Positions 48,917 to 60,700 of a stretch of 64,000 bases of DNA are shown here, piece by piece. The notes under the pieces were generated by a model, which was given only the letters and a program-made list of their open reading frames with translations, had not been told where the DNA came from and did no database searches. The DNA is from Fistulifera solaris (lineage: Eukaryota; Bacillariophyta; Bacillariophyceae; Naviculales; Stauroneidaceae). Position 1 is the stretch's first letter, and each line of letters begins with the position of its first letter. The stretch is from contig AP026162.1 of the NCBI GenBank assembly GCA_030295235.1, positions 124,001-188,000 of the forward strand, given 5' to 3'. The translations under genes and the position numbers were made by a program.

Positions 48917-50860
48917 TTATTCAATTTCCTCCATCGAATGATCATCAGGCGCGTCAATATCGCTGTCAGTCTTCTTTTCTTCATCGTGAATTGTGTGCCC
49001 CTCCGCTTCGCAATCGTTTTCTTCCTGGTCATGGTAATTGCTCGAGACTGGACTAACTGATCCCAGGATGTGGACCTCCACGTGCTCGTTCTCTACTTTT
49101 GAGTTGGACGTGAGCGCAGAATGCGAACGCTTGCTTCCGGACCTTTGCAGTTCCATGGACAAAGTCATGGAGGCAATGACCTGATTTTGGGCCGTCACAT
49201 CATCCTCACCGCAATCGCCATGATCCCCTTGCAAAACTGTGGACAAGGCGTATTGTTCACTACGTCCTGGTCGTAATAAAGCCACAAGGCTTGATTGGTT
49301 TTTGTCTTCGTCGACATCTAGCCATACCTTAACCACAAAGGATGAAAGATAATTATCGTCGAACGCCCAACTATCATAATGCAAGACCAAGTTCGATAAT
49401 GTGAGAGCCAATCCCGGACTAACGTGGAATTTGTGAGGCTCGCCTTCTCTGAGAATAGCAGTTGCTACTCCGGGAGCATCATAATGATGGATCCAAGGTT
49501 GGAGACAGGAATTGGCCAATATTTCTGCTCTGTCATTGCACCGATGGTATCGATAACGTTTCATTTCAAAGTCCGTTAGAAGGCATTGGTCGAGTGATTT
49601 GGTAATATCGCCTTGTTTCAAACCGATTCCAATGAACACAATTTCTTGTCGACGGTCACCATACGCGCCTTCAAATTTGGCTCGAATGCGTTGAATGTCA
49701 GCTTCGTCATCGACGCCCCATTCATTTTTAGGCAAGGTAACATACCAAGGAGTCATTGGGTGGATCATAACAAGTCTGCCACTATGAGCCCATCCACCGA
49801 TGTTTGCGTCGCGGCCAGCAATCCAACAGAAGCCTTTGGAGCGAATGATATGACCATACGTGCCACACATGTGTGTGAATCGGTTATCAAGCTCGCTCAT
49901 AAAGCTTGGCTGGTGGATTCTGTCACTATTCCAATCATGTGAAAAGCACAGAATTTGATTTACCCACTGTGCCAGACGACCAGAATGAAATGGTTTGCGA
50001 GCGCGATACACGAACGATGTAATGCCATATTCTTCGGATTCACTGATCATAGTCTTGTCTGATTGCATGGAGACCAACCAGCCAGGACTTTCTTCTGCAT
50101 CCTTCATGGTGAACATTCTTGTGTTAAGAATGAGATTAAGGTCGACGACGCCAAACTTCGTAGGGATGACGGTGGCTTTGGGGTTAAGTGTTCGAATCAT
50201 TTCTTTTGTTGCTTGACAGTCTTGTTCGGATACCAGATCCGTTTTGTTTAGCAGTATGACATTGGCAAACTCCACTTGCTCAATCAACAAATCAGCAATA
50301 CTCTTTTCGCCTTCTTCATCTGAGTCTTCCCCGAGACCATCCTTGAACTCATCTTTGAATCGTTTGAGGGAAGAGAGATGACGAGGGAAATCATTCGTGT
50401 CAATAACCGTGACACAAGTATCCAGTCGGGCCACACTCCAAAGCATCTTGGATGGATCGTCGGCGAGTACAGTTGTTTCAGGGTCTGCACAAAATCCTTC
50501 CGCGACTTGTTGGGGTTCGGCAATGCCCGTTGATTCAATCAAGATGTAATCAAACGTACCGATTTCTCGGATACGATTGATTTCACGGATCAAATCCCCT
50601 CGCAAGGTACAGCAAATGCACCCATTGGACATGGAAATCAGCTCCCTCTTCGTTTGCACGAGGCCACTTTGTTCAACTACAGCAGCATCAATATTGAGTT
50701 CGGCCATATCATTCACAATCACGGCAACTTTCATGTTATGGTCGTGCCACTTGAGGATATACTGCAGTAGCGTAGATTTTCCGGACCCTAGAAATCCCGA
50801 GATGACTGTTACAGGAATACGGACATCCTTTGCTTCCACTTGTCTATTCGTTTCCATCAT
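48917..50860 (-). CDS. CobW/COG0523-family GTPase (putative metallochaperone)
   Basis: A G3E-type GTPase of the family that loads metals (zinc or cobalt) into client proteins. The start is at 50860 (MMETNRQVEAKD); upstream codons are probably leader. Motifs: VISGFLGSGKST (Walker A), SNGCICCTLRGD (CxCC metal site), YILIESTGIAEPQQ (switch/Walker B) and LLNKTDL (guanine specificity). The C-terminal CobW domain holds FVYRARKPFHSGRL, SKGFCWIAGR and IRAKFEGAYGDRRQEIVFIG, typical of large eukaryotic members. An acidic Asp/Glu/His-rich tail of about 100 residues is unusual and could bind metal or be a spacer. There is no targeting leader, so it is probably cytosolic. It is intact at about 647 aa and divergent from iota-CA gene C. 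Metal identity is unknown. Confidence 0.9.
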   Translation of the reverse strand: MMETNRQVEAKDVRIPVTVISGFLGSGKSTLLQYILKWHDHNMKVAVIVNDMAELNIDAAVVEQSGLVQTKRELISMSNGCICCTLRGDLIREINRIREIGTFDYILIESTGIAEPQQVAEGFCADPETTVLADDPSKMLWSVARLDTCVTVIDTNDFPRHLSSLKRFKDEFKDGLGEDSDEEGEKSIADLLIEQVEFANVILLNKTDLVSEQDCQATKEMIRTLNPKATVIPTKFGVVDLNLILNTRMFTMKDAEESPGWLVSMQSDKTMISESEEYGITSFVYRARKPFHSGRLAQWVNQILCFSHDWNSDRIHQPSFMSELDNRFTHMCGTYGHIIRSKGFCWIAGRDANIGGWAHSGRLVMIHPMTPWYVTLPKNEWGVDDEADIQRIRAKFEGAYGDRRQEIVFIGIGLKQGDITKSLDQCLLTDFEMKRYRYHRCNDRAEILANSCLQPWIHHYDAPGVATAILREGEPHKFHVSPGLALTLSNLVLHYDSWAFDDNYLSSFVVKVWLDVDEDKNQSSLVALLRPGRSEQYALSTVLQGDHGDCGEDDVTAQNQVIASMTLSMELQRSGSKRSHSALTSNSKVENEHVEVHILGSVSPVSSNYHDQEENDCEAEGHTIHDEEKKTDSDIDAPDDHSMEEIE

Positions 50861-51071
50861 GATGTATTTTCTCTGGAGTGAAATTTTGTGAATGGGAGAG
50901 AAAGTGTTGATGGTTTTGCAAAAGAAAAACAAATGCAATAGGCCATACCTGATACCTTTCTTTGGTCTAACTTTTACCTTTTGACGTTAGGGGAAGTTGA
51001 TCTAGGCTGCTGTATATAAACTTCTGGCTAAAAGAAAAGGTCGGAAGCTTTAAAAGGGCTTTTTAGTTAAA

Positions 51072-51198
51072 TCGTATTAGACCTTCCTATGCACCTTGTC
51101 CTCAAGCTGTTTCGTTTTCGGCCTTGCTCTATAATAAAATCGTATTAGACCTACCTATGGTACCTTGTCTCTCTAGCTGTTTCGTTTTTGGCCTAATT
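51072..51198 (+). repeat. Imperfect direct duplication, about 60 bp
   Basis: Two copies share aaatcgtattagacctnccta, ccttgtc and agctgtttcgtttt-ggcct; the second adds short insertions (gta, tct). Confidence 0.7.
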
Positions 51199-51374
51199 TT
51201 TTTTTCCAAAAGAGCAAACGTGAAAAAGGCCACAATCCAGCAACCTGCAAGGCCATAACGCCATCCAAGATTCGTATAGGTTAGTCCCACTCGAGATTTG
51301 GCGACAAGCAAGAAGCAAGTGCCAAGTGCCAAGTCGAAGTTGCGATCCGGTATTTAGGCGCAAAGATCCATGGG

Positions 51375-51493
51375 TGACGTCAGATCTTTGAAATAACACG
51401 TCACACATGCGACACGAGGTCCACAGTAGGAAGTAAAAGTAAAGCACGCCGAATGCGAGGTCTCTTTGTAGTTTCGTGACGTGCCTGTGACGT
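51375..51493 (+). promoter_or_regulatory. CRE/CCRE-type site cluster upstream of iota-CA gene C
   Basis: Four sites in the same order and orientation as for gene B: TGACGTCA (51375-51382), ACGTCA within cacgtcacac (51398-51403), TGACGT (51477-51482) and TGACGT (51488-51493), at about -225, -202, -123 and -112 from the ATG at 51600. A CO2/cAMP-responsive role is inferred from known diatom carbonic anhydrase promoters. Confidence 0.72.
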
Positions 51494-51599
51494 ATGCGTA
51501 CGTGGTTGATCGTTGGTCTGATTATTCCGATCGTTCAAAAAAGCATTCATTCCTTGCATCACAAAAACGAAAAGCGCCGTTTCATTCATCCTTATCACA

Positions 51600-52969
51600 A
51601 TGTTCACCGCTCGTGCTGCCAAATCTCTTCCTGTGTTGCGACAGATTCAGTCCAAGCAGCTTTACGCCGCTGGATCTAACTTGCGACCCTTTTTCAGCTT
51701 CTCTGGCGGTGACAAGGGACCGAAAGACGACGAAGTCCGAGCTCTTTTCTCCGTCTGGAACAACGCTCTCGCTACAGGAGACTCCGCTACCGTTGCTTCC
51801 TGCTATGCCAAAGATGCCGTCCTTCTTCCTACCGTGTCGGATACTCCTCGTACTTCTCCGGCTTTGATCAAGGACTACTTTGATGCCTTCTTGAAGCGAA
51901 AGCCTCAGGGTGTCATTACCGACGGATACATCCGATCGGGAGAAGGATTCGCCAAGGACTCGTAAGTACTTTATAAGTAGCTCATGTAAGAGCGAAAAAT
52001 CTGTCATACTCACACGCTTCTGTTTCTCTTTCGTTCAGTGGTATCTACGAATTCACCATGGGTGACACCGGCGACAAGGTTAAGGCCCGTTACAGTTTCG
52101 TGTACGTCAAAGAGGATGGAAAGTGGAAGATCTTGCACCACCACTCCTCTGTCATGCCCGAAGGTATTACTATCGGAAAGAAGATTGAAAAGGACGAAGT
52201 TCGCAGCTTGTTCAACTTGTGGAACGACGCTCTTGCCTCGGGAGACTCGGCCAAGGTGGCCGCTCGCTACTCAAAGAACGCCGTCCTTCTCCCCACTGTC
52301 TCCGACACACCCCGCAACAACAACGATTTGATCGTTGACTACTTCAACAACTTCTTGAAGTTGAAGCCCCAGGGTGTCATCGATAGTGGCGACATCCTCA
52401 TCGGAACCAACTGGGCCCAAGATGCTGGTATCTACACCTTCACTTTGGGTGCGAACGGCAAGAAGGTCCAAGCTCGTTACTCTTTCGTCTACGTTTACGA
52501 GGACGGCGAGTGGAAGATCTCCCACCACCATTCTTCTATGATGCCTGAAAAGATCGTCGCACCTGAACCCGTCACCAAGGAACAAGTGCGCAGCTTCTTC
52601 AACTTGTGGAACGATGCCCTAGCCACTCTTGACCCCAAGAAGGTCGCGGCTCGTTACGCAAAGGATGCTGTCCTTCTTCCTACCGTGTCGGACATCCCCC
52701 GCACTTCTCCTGATTTGATCGAGAACTACTTCGAGGCTTTCTTGCAAAAGAAGCCCCAAGGTGTCATTGACAGTGGTAATGTCAAGATCGGAGCCAACTG
52801 GGCGCAAGATGCTGGTATCTACACTTTCACCATGGGCAACGATGGATCTAAGGTGCAAGGTCGATATTCCTTCATCTACGTATTCGAGGATGGTGAGTGG
52901 AAGATCTCTCACCACCACTCCTCGGTCATGCCGGAGGCTTTCTTGAACCCCAAGGCCCCTGCTCAGTAA
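51600..52969 (+). CDS. Iota-class carbonic anhydrase with mitochondrial-type leader, three domains (gene C)
   Basis: Paralogue of genes A and B, and the only one free of frame changes. The leader MFTARAAKSLPVLRQIQSKQ is rich in Arg, Lys, Ala and Ser, lacks acids and has no hydrophobic core or ASAF motif, so it looks mitochondrial rather than plastid. Exon 1 is 51600-51961, the intron 51962-52038 (GT-AG), and the rest runs to 52969. The intron position and phase (inside GFAKDS|GIYEF of domain 1) equal those of gene B, which shows common descent. Three domains carry VLLPTVSDxPR, NWAQDAGIYTFT and WKIxHHHSSxMPE. It ends FLNPKAPAQ with no membrane helix. Likely role: CO2/bicarbonate exchange in the mitochondrial matrix, recycling respired CO2; this is inferred. 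Confidence 0.88.
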
Positions 52970-53194
52970 ACGTTCGCACGACTCTGACAACTAGCCATAA
53001 TCATCTGTCTAAAGTGCCTTATTTATTTTTGTAACGAATCGTTGCAACTATAATTGTAGGTGTCATTATTCTTTCTGATCAAAAGATCATCGTGTCCACA
53101 TTTCTGTGCCTTTAATAATGCGTAATCCATTGTGTTGTTTTGTCGGTAACACTCTCTAATTATTTCCTCTACTAATTAGTGTTTACCTACGAAA

Positions 53195-55980
53195 TCAAGG
53201 TGTCCATGCTAGTGCAACATCGTAGACTTTCTGATAATCGTCCGCGTATTCCACATGCAATCCTTCCTTCAAGTATTCGGGAATTTCGTCGAAGTCGCGC
53301 TGGTTAGCTTGTGGCAATATCACACAAGTTATTCCGGCTCGACGAGCCGCCATAATTTTTCACGGATACCTCCCACTGGGAGCACCTTTCCTGTGAGACT
53401 GATCTCCCCAGTCATGGCCAAATCATTTCGAACTGGTTTACCCGTTGCCAGCGACAGCAACGATGTGACCATTGTAATCCCAGCCGATGGACCATCTTTG
53501 GGAGTTGCTCCTTCCGGTACATGCAAATGGATATCCGCCGTATCGAAATAAGAATTTGCCGGATCAATTTCGTGCAGCCTTGCACGCGCCACAGTGTAAG
53601 CTATGTCGGCACTTTCTTTCATAACGTCTCCGAGTTGTCCGGTTACCTTAACGTGACCGCCTCCTCGTGGCTTTCCTTCGGCGTCAGGCGCACGTTGAAT
53701 GCCCTGCGTCTCAATATACAAAGCTGATCCACCCATTGACGTGTATGCAAGACCCATCACGATACCATTCGGCAAAGGTCCGTCTTGATACAGACGATCG
53801 CTTGTGAAGATTTGTTTGCCGACGTAATCGACCAGATTGCTCTCATCAATCGTCCATGAATCTGACTTTCGCTTTGACTTTTCCCGTAGTACAGCCCCCT
53901 CTTGCTCAGCAACAATCTGCAAAGCCAGTTTGCGAGTAATTCGGTCAATATACTTGGCAAGATTACGAACACCAGCTTCACGGGCATACCACCGAACCAA
54001 ACTCTGAATTGCTTCACGGGAAATGGCAACACCCTCGGGAATTCCTGGTGCATGAACGTATTTTTCAAGTGGCGTCGTTTTGATATTTGCTCCGTCCGGA
54101 TCAGAATCGTCCATTTTCTTCTCTTCCGAATGGAGTTCGTCAATAGTCTCGCTTTCCTTTTCTACCATTAAGCCGCTCTCTTTGAATGATTTGGGGACCA
54201 AGTAGTTTTCAGCGATCGTCACCTTTTCAGGAAAGTCGTATCCAGGCAGCCGAATAATTTCCATACGATCGAGCAGAGGTCCAGGAATGCGATCGAGCTC
54301 ATTGGCTGTACAAAGAAAAAGAACCTGACTGATATCCACTGGAACGTCTAAGAAGTGATCCCTGAAAGTAGAATTTTGGCTCGGATCCAATACTTCTAAC
54401 AAAGCACTGGCTGGATCACCGCGAAATCCCGACCCAAGCTTATCAATTTCATCAATGAGAATCACAGGATTACTAGTTCCGACTGTTTTCAAACTTTGAA
54501 TGACTTTTCCGGGCATGGCGCCGATGTATGTTCTTCAAGGAACGTTAGAGACAATAAAAAGATGACAGGTAGATATAGAAACGCACCTTCGGTGACCTTT
54601 GATCTCGCTCACATCACTCAAACCACCCACACTGAAGCGGTAAAACTCCCGGTTGAGAGCTTGCGCGATCGACTTTCCAATACTGGTTTTACCGGTGCCC
54701 GGAGGCCCCGCCAAACACAAGATTTTGCCTTCGACGGTCCCTTTCAGCTTTCCAATGGCAATGAATTGTAAGATAGCATCCTTGACATCTTCCAATCCGT
54801 AGTGATCTTGGTCTAGTACGCGTCTCGCTTTGGCGAGATCAAAATTCTCTTCGCTCATGACGCCCCACGGAACTCCCAACAACCAATCCAAATAACTGCG
54901 CGTGACCTGATACTCGGGTGAATTCTTTTCGAGCGTACTGAATTTTTCCATTTCTGCTTGAATGACATCGTTAACTTCCTTGGGAACTTTATCACCATAT
55001 TCTTCCAACTTCTTTTGATACTTTTCAATCAAAGCATCCTTATCATCCCGTTCCATCCCCAATTCCTTCTTGATGGACTTGAGTTGTTCCATCAAAAAGT
55101 ATTTTCGCTGCGTCTCGGTCATTTTCTCTTCTACTTTTTGATTGATTTCTTTTTGTAACTGACTGACGGACAATTCCCGATTGAGCAAGACCAACGCCAA
55201 ATGCAAGCGCTGTTCCGGATCGCGTTCCGCCAAGACGGCCTGCAAATCCGCGGACGCCCCGCCACTGGCACTGATGCTGGCCGCAAAGTCCGCCAATTTG
55301 AACGGATCATTCGCATCAAAGCGCATGGGAAACAAATTGAGTGATTCACGAAAGAGTGGATTCATTTGTGCAATTTGTCGAATGGTGCTGATGATTTCGT
55401 TCGATAAAGCCCGGATGGTGATATCTTGATCGGGTTGGGGTGCATATTCAAGTCGGGGCCAGTGTTTGACATTGACACGGAGGGGAGGACCCAATTCATC
55501 AATCGAAAGCAAATCGACACGACGATGCGCCAGAAGAGTCAAGGTGGCGGTCGTTTCTTCTTCGACTTTGTGAAAGCGTTGTATTTCGGCGAGAGTTCCA
55601 GTTTCGTACAACTCGAGAGGATCGGTTATGATTTCGGGTACTTCGACTACAGTTCCGTGTCCTTCGGTTGGTCTGCGTAGAAAGCAGGAAAGAAAAGCTC
55701 GATCTTGATTCCACAGTTCTTCCATGGCTTGAATGGTCGGCGGATCCGTCAATGTAATGGAAGTGATGAGACCGGGAAAGATGGGGCGTGTTTGCAGCGG
55801 TAGACCCAGTGTATGCGGCATGCGAGGTGCTGCTTCACCAAAGGGGATTTTCTCCGGTACAACAACGACTTTGTTGTCGTCGGAGGAGGAAGACGAGGAA
55901 GAAGAGAACCATCGAGGAAGAGGCGCTACACGAGGCCGTCGACGAGCGGATCGCACCGCCATGAATGAGGCCGCTATCAT
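53195..55980 (-). CDS. lon: Mitochondrial Lon protease
   Basis: ATP-dependent Ser-Lys protease for matrix protein quality control. The N terminus ([20 protein letters not shown] plus poly-Ser) is a mitochondrial presequence. The substrate-binding domain begins with [18 protein letters not shown]. The ATPase shows [17 protein letters not shown] (Walker A) and [12 protein letters not shown] (Walker B). The protease domain has [11 protein letters not shown] (catalytic Ser) and [15 protein letters not shown] (catalytic Lys). A 54-nt GT-AG intron, 54533-54586, joins EIKGHR to [10 protein letters not shown]. The frame changes at the T run 53356-53360; one more base (A on the coding strand) gives [20 protein letters not shown] and extends the protein to a stop at 53195. 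About 910 aa, as expected. Confidence 0.94.
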
Positions 55981-56394
55981 TTCGATGGGCGACTAATTAT
56001 GAAGCGCAGCGACCTTTTCTTCTTAAGAAAATAGATGTTACAACTTCCAGGAAGATGGCTTAGCGACTGAGCAAATGCCCTTTGACGCGCATCACAAAAG
56101 AACATGAACGAATGCGTATGAACCATTCGCGGTCGATCCTCTTCCCTTTATTTCGCGATAATAATGCGCCTCATTCTCCGGGTTCTATATGTAAAAACCT
56201 GTCCGACGAAGAGTTACTATGAAGCTTTTAGTCAGTTCAAGGAAGTCTCATGACAACATCCAGTCTTAGCGAAAACGGACAACACTTTGACCTAATAGTA
56301 AATTCGGAAATGCAGCCTTGGGGATGATTATCAACATAGTAAGACGAGGGATGCAGTAAAACAGATCTCATATTCACAATCATGGTTCATGACT
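55981..56394. other. Promoter region of Lon and upstream flank of the palindrome array
   Basis: No gene recognised. A partial relative of the dispersed repeat head (catgactgaaattcgagtgg) occurs at 56387-56406, just before the array. Confidence 0.4.
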
Positions 56395-56605
56395 GAAATT
56401 CGAGTGGTGTTTTCACGTCCACAGAAAATTTGTGTGTGTGGGTTTTCAAGTTCCCAGAAACTCTGGGCGATTGGTGGTTTCACGTCCACAGAAACTTTGT
56501 GCATGTGGTGTTTTCACCTTCCCAGAAAATCTGGGGGTGTGCTGTTTCCACTTTTCCAGGAAATCTGGGCGATTCACGTCCACAGAAAATTTGTGGGTGT
56601 AGATG
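56395..56605. repeat. Array of short palindromes, about 35-bp period (array 3)
   Basis: Six or so units alternate CCACAGAAAATTTGTG-type and CCCAGAAAATCTGGG-type cores, spaced by gtgnggttttcacgt-like sequence. Same CAGAAAATnTG core as arrays 1 and 2 but with CAC/GTG arms in half the units. It ends about 50 bp before the likely start codon of the SRR1-domain gene. Confidence 0.85.
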
Positions 56606-56655
56606 ACACTCTTCGCGATGATGATTTATTTCTGGTACGAGTTGCAAGATGCAAG

Positions 56656-57509
56656 ATGCACAGCGCAACAACTAGTGATACAACAAAGTGTGAGAAGAAT
56701 TGTGATAATACAAGACAGAGAATGGCACAGATTGATACAGAATGGAAAATGATTTCGCGAAACGACAAAAAGCGGGTCATGAGACGAAGAGGTCGTCCGT
56801 CTTTGACAGGAAATAAGGCACAAGAACATCAATCCCTCAATCAAACAAGTCAGCACGTTGAAGATTCTGATTTGTTGCGTTCCTACATTGAAACATGTCA
56901 AGAGTCACTGTCGATACTTTTGGAGCAAATCATGGCTTTAGTTGACGATGACATGACAATACAGGAAATTGTTTGCTACGGCATTGGGAATTTTTCGCGA
57001 ACGTCGGGACACTATTTCTCGGCGTCTTTCTGGCAACTAGCCCTCGTCTTACGTCTTCGATCTACTTTCAATGTTCCGCTACTGTACTATGACCCGTGTA
57101 CCACCCAGTTCGAAACAGAATTTCTCGAGCAAATGGGTGTTCAAGTGATATCGAGGGATGAAAAGGGCGTCCGAACATCGGCGCATACACTCTTTTCATG
57201 CCTCACTGTCCCAGTGGTCTTTATGAAAATGTGTTATGGTCGAACTGGCGACATTTAAAGTCTATTTTTATCTTCGGAAATTCACTGAAGTCGTACAGTG
57301 AAGGTTTGCAATTTGATGGACCGTGTATCACCGCGATCCAACCCTGGCTGAGAGAAGATGTGATTCGATGGAGCAATATGAATGCATCTGGCGACGTAGA
57401 GGGTGCGTTCAATGATACATTCCTCAGTCAAATCAAATCTGGTGAAAAGGACGACTTTCCTGAACGTCCTTATGACAATTTGCGTGAGGAGATAGCGATA
57501 CGCGACTAG
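56656..57509 (+). CDS. SRR1-domain protein
   Basis: SRR1-like proteins act in circadian input and light responses in plants and in growth control in yeast and animals; the biochemical role is unknown. The start is put at 56656 (MHSATTSDTT), the first Met beyond the palindrome array; MAQIDTEWKM is an alternative. The N-terminal part is basic (RNDKKRVMRRRGRPS). The SRR1 domain shows IVCYGIGNFSRTSGHYFSAS, FWQLALVLRLR, LLYYDPCTTQFETEFLEQMG and FMPHCPSGLYENVLWSNW. The frame changes at the T run 57193-57196; one more T gives HTLFFMPHCPSGLYENVLW. It ends IREEIAIRD-like at 57509. About 284 aa. Family assignment is firm from the PHCP and WSNW motifs. Confidence 0.85.
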
Positions 57510-57718
57510 GAATATGGTCGTTAGTTTGTAGTTGATTGTTGGCGTCGCTGTCGGAGCATAAACGAAGCATAATCTTCAACGAACACTACTAAGGGTTACG
57601 GAACGATTTGTTCAAATAATGGGGTGGACCCTGTCGACAACCAATGAAGGAACCTTTCCTCGCTGACATTGAGGGCATTGCGAAAACGGTTGCTAGTTGT
57701 TGATGATGTTACATTTCT

Positions 57719-60700
57719 TTAGGTTCGCTTTATCAATGTTGTCGGCTGACAATCGATACCTTTTGATGAATCGTCGTCACTTGTACCCCACTCACCGGAA
57801 ACACCAAAGCCGCTATCATCATCACTTCCGGAAACAGAAACAGAAGCATCGTCATATCTTTTTGCGATATTTGATTCCTCATTGTGCTTACCCTTGTCGA
57901 GACGCTGATTCCCTTCGGTCGCAATAGCAATACGTTCAAGCTTCGGTAGACTTCGAGGCAGTAAAGTAGGCAATGATAAGTTGTGGACAGCAGCTATCTT
58001 TCGGATATCACGGCCCGCTTTTTCTACGATAGCTCTCAAATTTGTCCGCTTGAAGGGAAAATATGGGCCGTCGCTTCTCTCCACAAAAAAAATCACAAAG
58101 AGACGATAAATCACCAAGAATTGGAGACATGTGCAAATGAATCAGATCGTCGAGATAGGAAAGGGAGCCCACGTCAATCGCGCTGGTTTTTTGAGCGACG
58201 TCAAGAATGGGTTGCTGATTACGCCAATGAACACACTGACGAAGTTTCAACATCATCACTCCAGTGAAATCACGAGATAAATTTGACAGTATTCTTGTAC
58301 TGCGGCTCGGGAAAATTGCAAAGTGGTCTCGAAATATGTTTACAAGGCGTCGGAACACACCAAGGGTGAACTTCAATGGCTGATGAGGCCCTTCCTGAGT
58401 TGGCGCAACTTTTGTAGGCTCGATGCCTCCCATCAGAAGAGTTGTCAGTGAAACAAGGGTGCTAAGGAAATCCGGAAGCGTTGTTGAGTTGAGAAAAGGA
58501 AAACATGAAGCTGGGATTGCTCGGGTAGTTCGTTGTTTTCCGTCGAATTCGACTTTTTCGCCCCTGATTGTTGCATGAAGAGCTCTAGCCAAAGAATCAG
58601 CTTCTTCTACAAGTTTCACCACATGGTGAGAATATCGCGACAGCTGGTGTGGGGTGTCTGAAATCAGCGCAAAGTGTCTGATTATCGACAAAGAATACGG
58701 TGCAAAGGCTTTGACAGAGATGTCCCAACAAGACGCAGCCGCCGCTTTCAACAATGATTCCAGGGGTTTCTTTACTTCTGGAGAAGCTTTTGTTTTTCCT
58801 GTTTGCACGATACGAGAGAGGTGCTTTTGCCAATCTCCAGAGACTAGTTCGATTGATCCGCAGTACACATCGTGTAAAGAAGACCAGCTTATCTCGATAA
58901 TTCTGTCTCGGCGTCCAACGTCGCTTCGCTTTACTAGGCATGAAATTATATCCAATTGAAAATGAGCAACACCAACGTCTTCTATCTCTTTGAGTTGGAG
59001 AGCGACGAGCTCAAGCAACTCATTCTTATTGCGTCCTCCATCTACCCTCTCATTAGATTCCAGAGCCTGGGACTCTGTCAGAACTACCGCAAATAACTTA
59101 CAATAGGCCCTGGCCAAGTGCACTACAACGTCCAGGACTTGAGCATCAACTGCAAGGCTTGCATTTGCTTTTCGAATATGGATATAAAATTCAACAATCG
59201 TTTTCATCGATTGAAACAAACTTTGAACTGTCAAATCGACTTCATCGTACAAGAATGATGTACTCAGTGCAAGCTCTTTTAGAAACTTGCAATGGAAATA
59301 AAACATCGCCAGGTCGAAGGGCGTAAATTGTTTTCGTGCAAGAACTTTTTCTTTCAATATCCGAAGAATACTGTGGTTTGAATCGTTTCGCTGAAGGACC
59401 TTCCATAAGGTTCTTGGCGAAAGGTAGGGATCGGAGAAGAGGAGCGCATGAATCTTATCAACTTCTATCGCCGCGTTTTCTACAGGGGATGACAGCTGCA
59501 ACGCACCCACCTCTGGGAAACTTCGCGTTCCATTACTTGGAGACGATGTGGTTTGTTTTCGCTTTACCTCGGATATGTTTTCGCTGCTCTGCCGCTTTCG
59601 CTTCGAAGATACTTTCAGTGCACGAAACAGCTTCAAGATCTTACTTGATTTCGACTTCAGATGAAATATTTTCATCATCTGGTAGAGCATTAGCCGTTGA
59701 CGAGAAATTTGCTTCTCTGGGGCAAATGTCAGAGTGAAATGTTCAGACGCGTTTTTCAATACTGCCAAGGATAAAGAGATTCCTACCAACAAAGCTATTT
59801 CGTATTGGCAGAGCATCAGAACGAACTCCTCCGCAAGTTTTTCATTGAGTTGGTCACCTTTAAATGACATAATTTGTGAATGCAAAGAGTAGTCGTTCGC
59901 ATCCCCGAGAGCCGTATCCAATGCGCTCGATACAGACGGAAACGAGAAATTCGAAAATTCAATGGAAGCCTGTAACCACCCTTCCGCAGCCCAGTCCTTC
60001 ATCGCATTCTTACGAGCGAGTGTGAGGTACATGTCAGTTAGCTCGAAAACCCATAGACATGTGCATTTCCATCGTGTGGGATCCGTCACGGTGCTTATCT
60101 TTGTGAAGTAGTCGACACAAAATATAATGTCCTGGGGAGAGAACTGGTCGTCTTCATGTCCAGCCGTGTATGATGCTAGCTCTGGAGGAACGTTCTGGTA
60201 CGCAATGATATTATGTTTTAAGCTGTTGCGACCGACCTTGTATTGGGATAGCTTTTGAATGAGACCAGTATTTGCTAGAATCATTTTGAAGTGCTCAAAG
60301 TAGGCTTTCGAAGCGCTTTCCGAAGTCTCCCGATTTGCTAGAGCCTGAAGAACCATCAACGACGCGCTCCCCACCTCTGGAGCAATGGTTCGACGAGTTG
60401 AAGGTAGCATGATTTTTGCACCCATTCCTCGATCTGTTTTAGTTCCATTTCCGACACTGTCGAAGTGCCTACGATAACTCTACTGAGTGTAAGGCCACAA
60501 ACGACCCGAATTGAATCGTTTGACGAAAACGAGTATCCACCCGTCGATAAAAAGAGCAACCGTTGCAAAAGCTCCATTAGCTCCCCGTAACCATTCTGCG
60601 ATGCTTCAACTATAGCTACCAGGACGTAACATATATATTCTGCTGAAATGCGCAATGTCGAGCGATGGGTCCCAGTATCGCAGCACAATCGTCTTATGAA

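Larger units (their letters stand above)
50861..51599. promoter_or_regulatory. Divergent promoter region of CobW GTPase and iota-CA gene C
   Basis: 739 bp between opposite start codons. It holds a direct duplication at 51072-51198 and the CRE/CCRE-type cluster at 51375-51493. No gene recognised. Confidence 0.55.
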
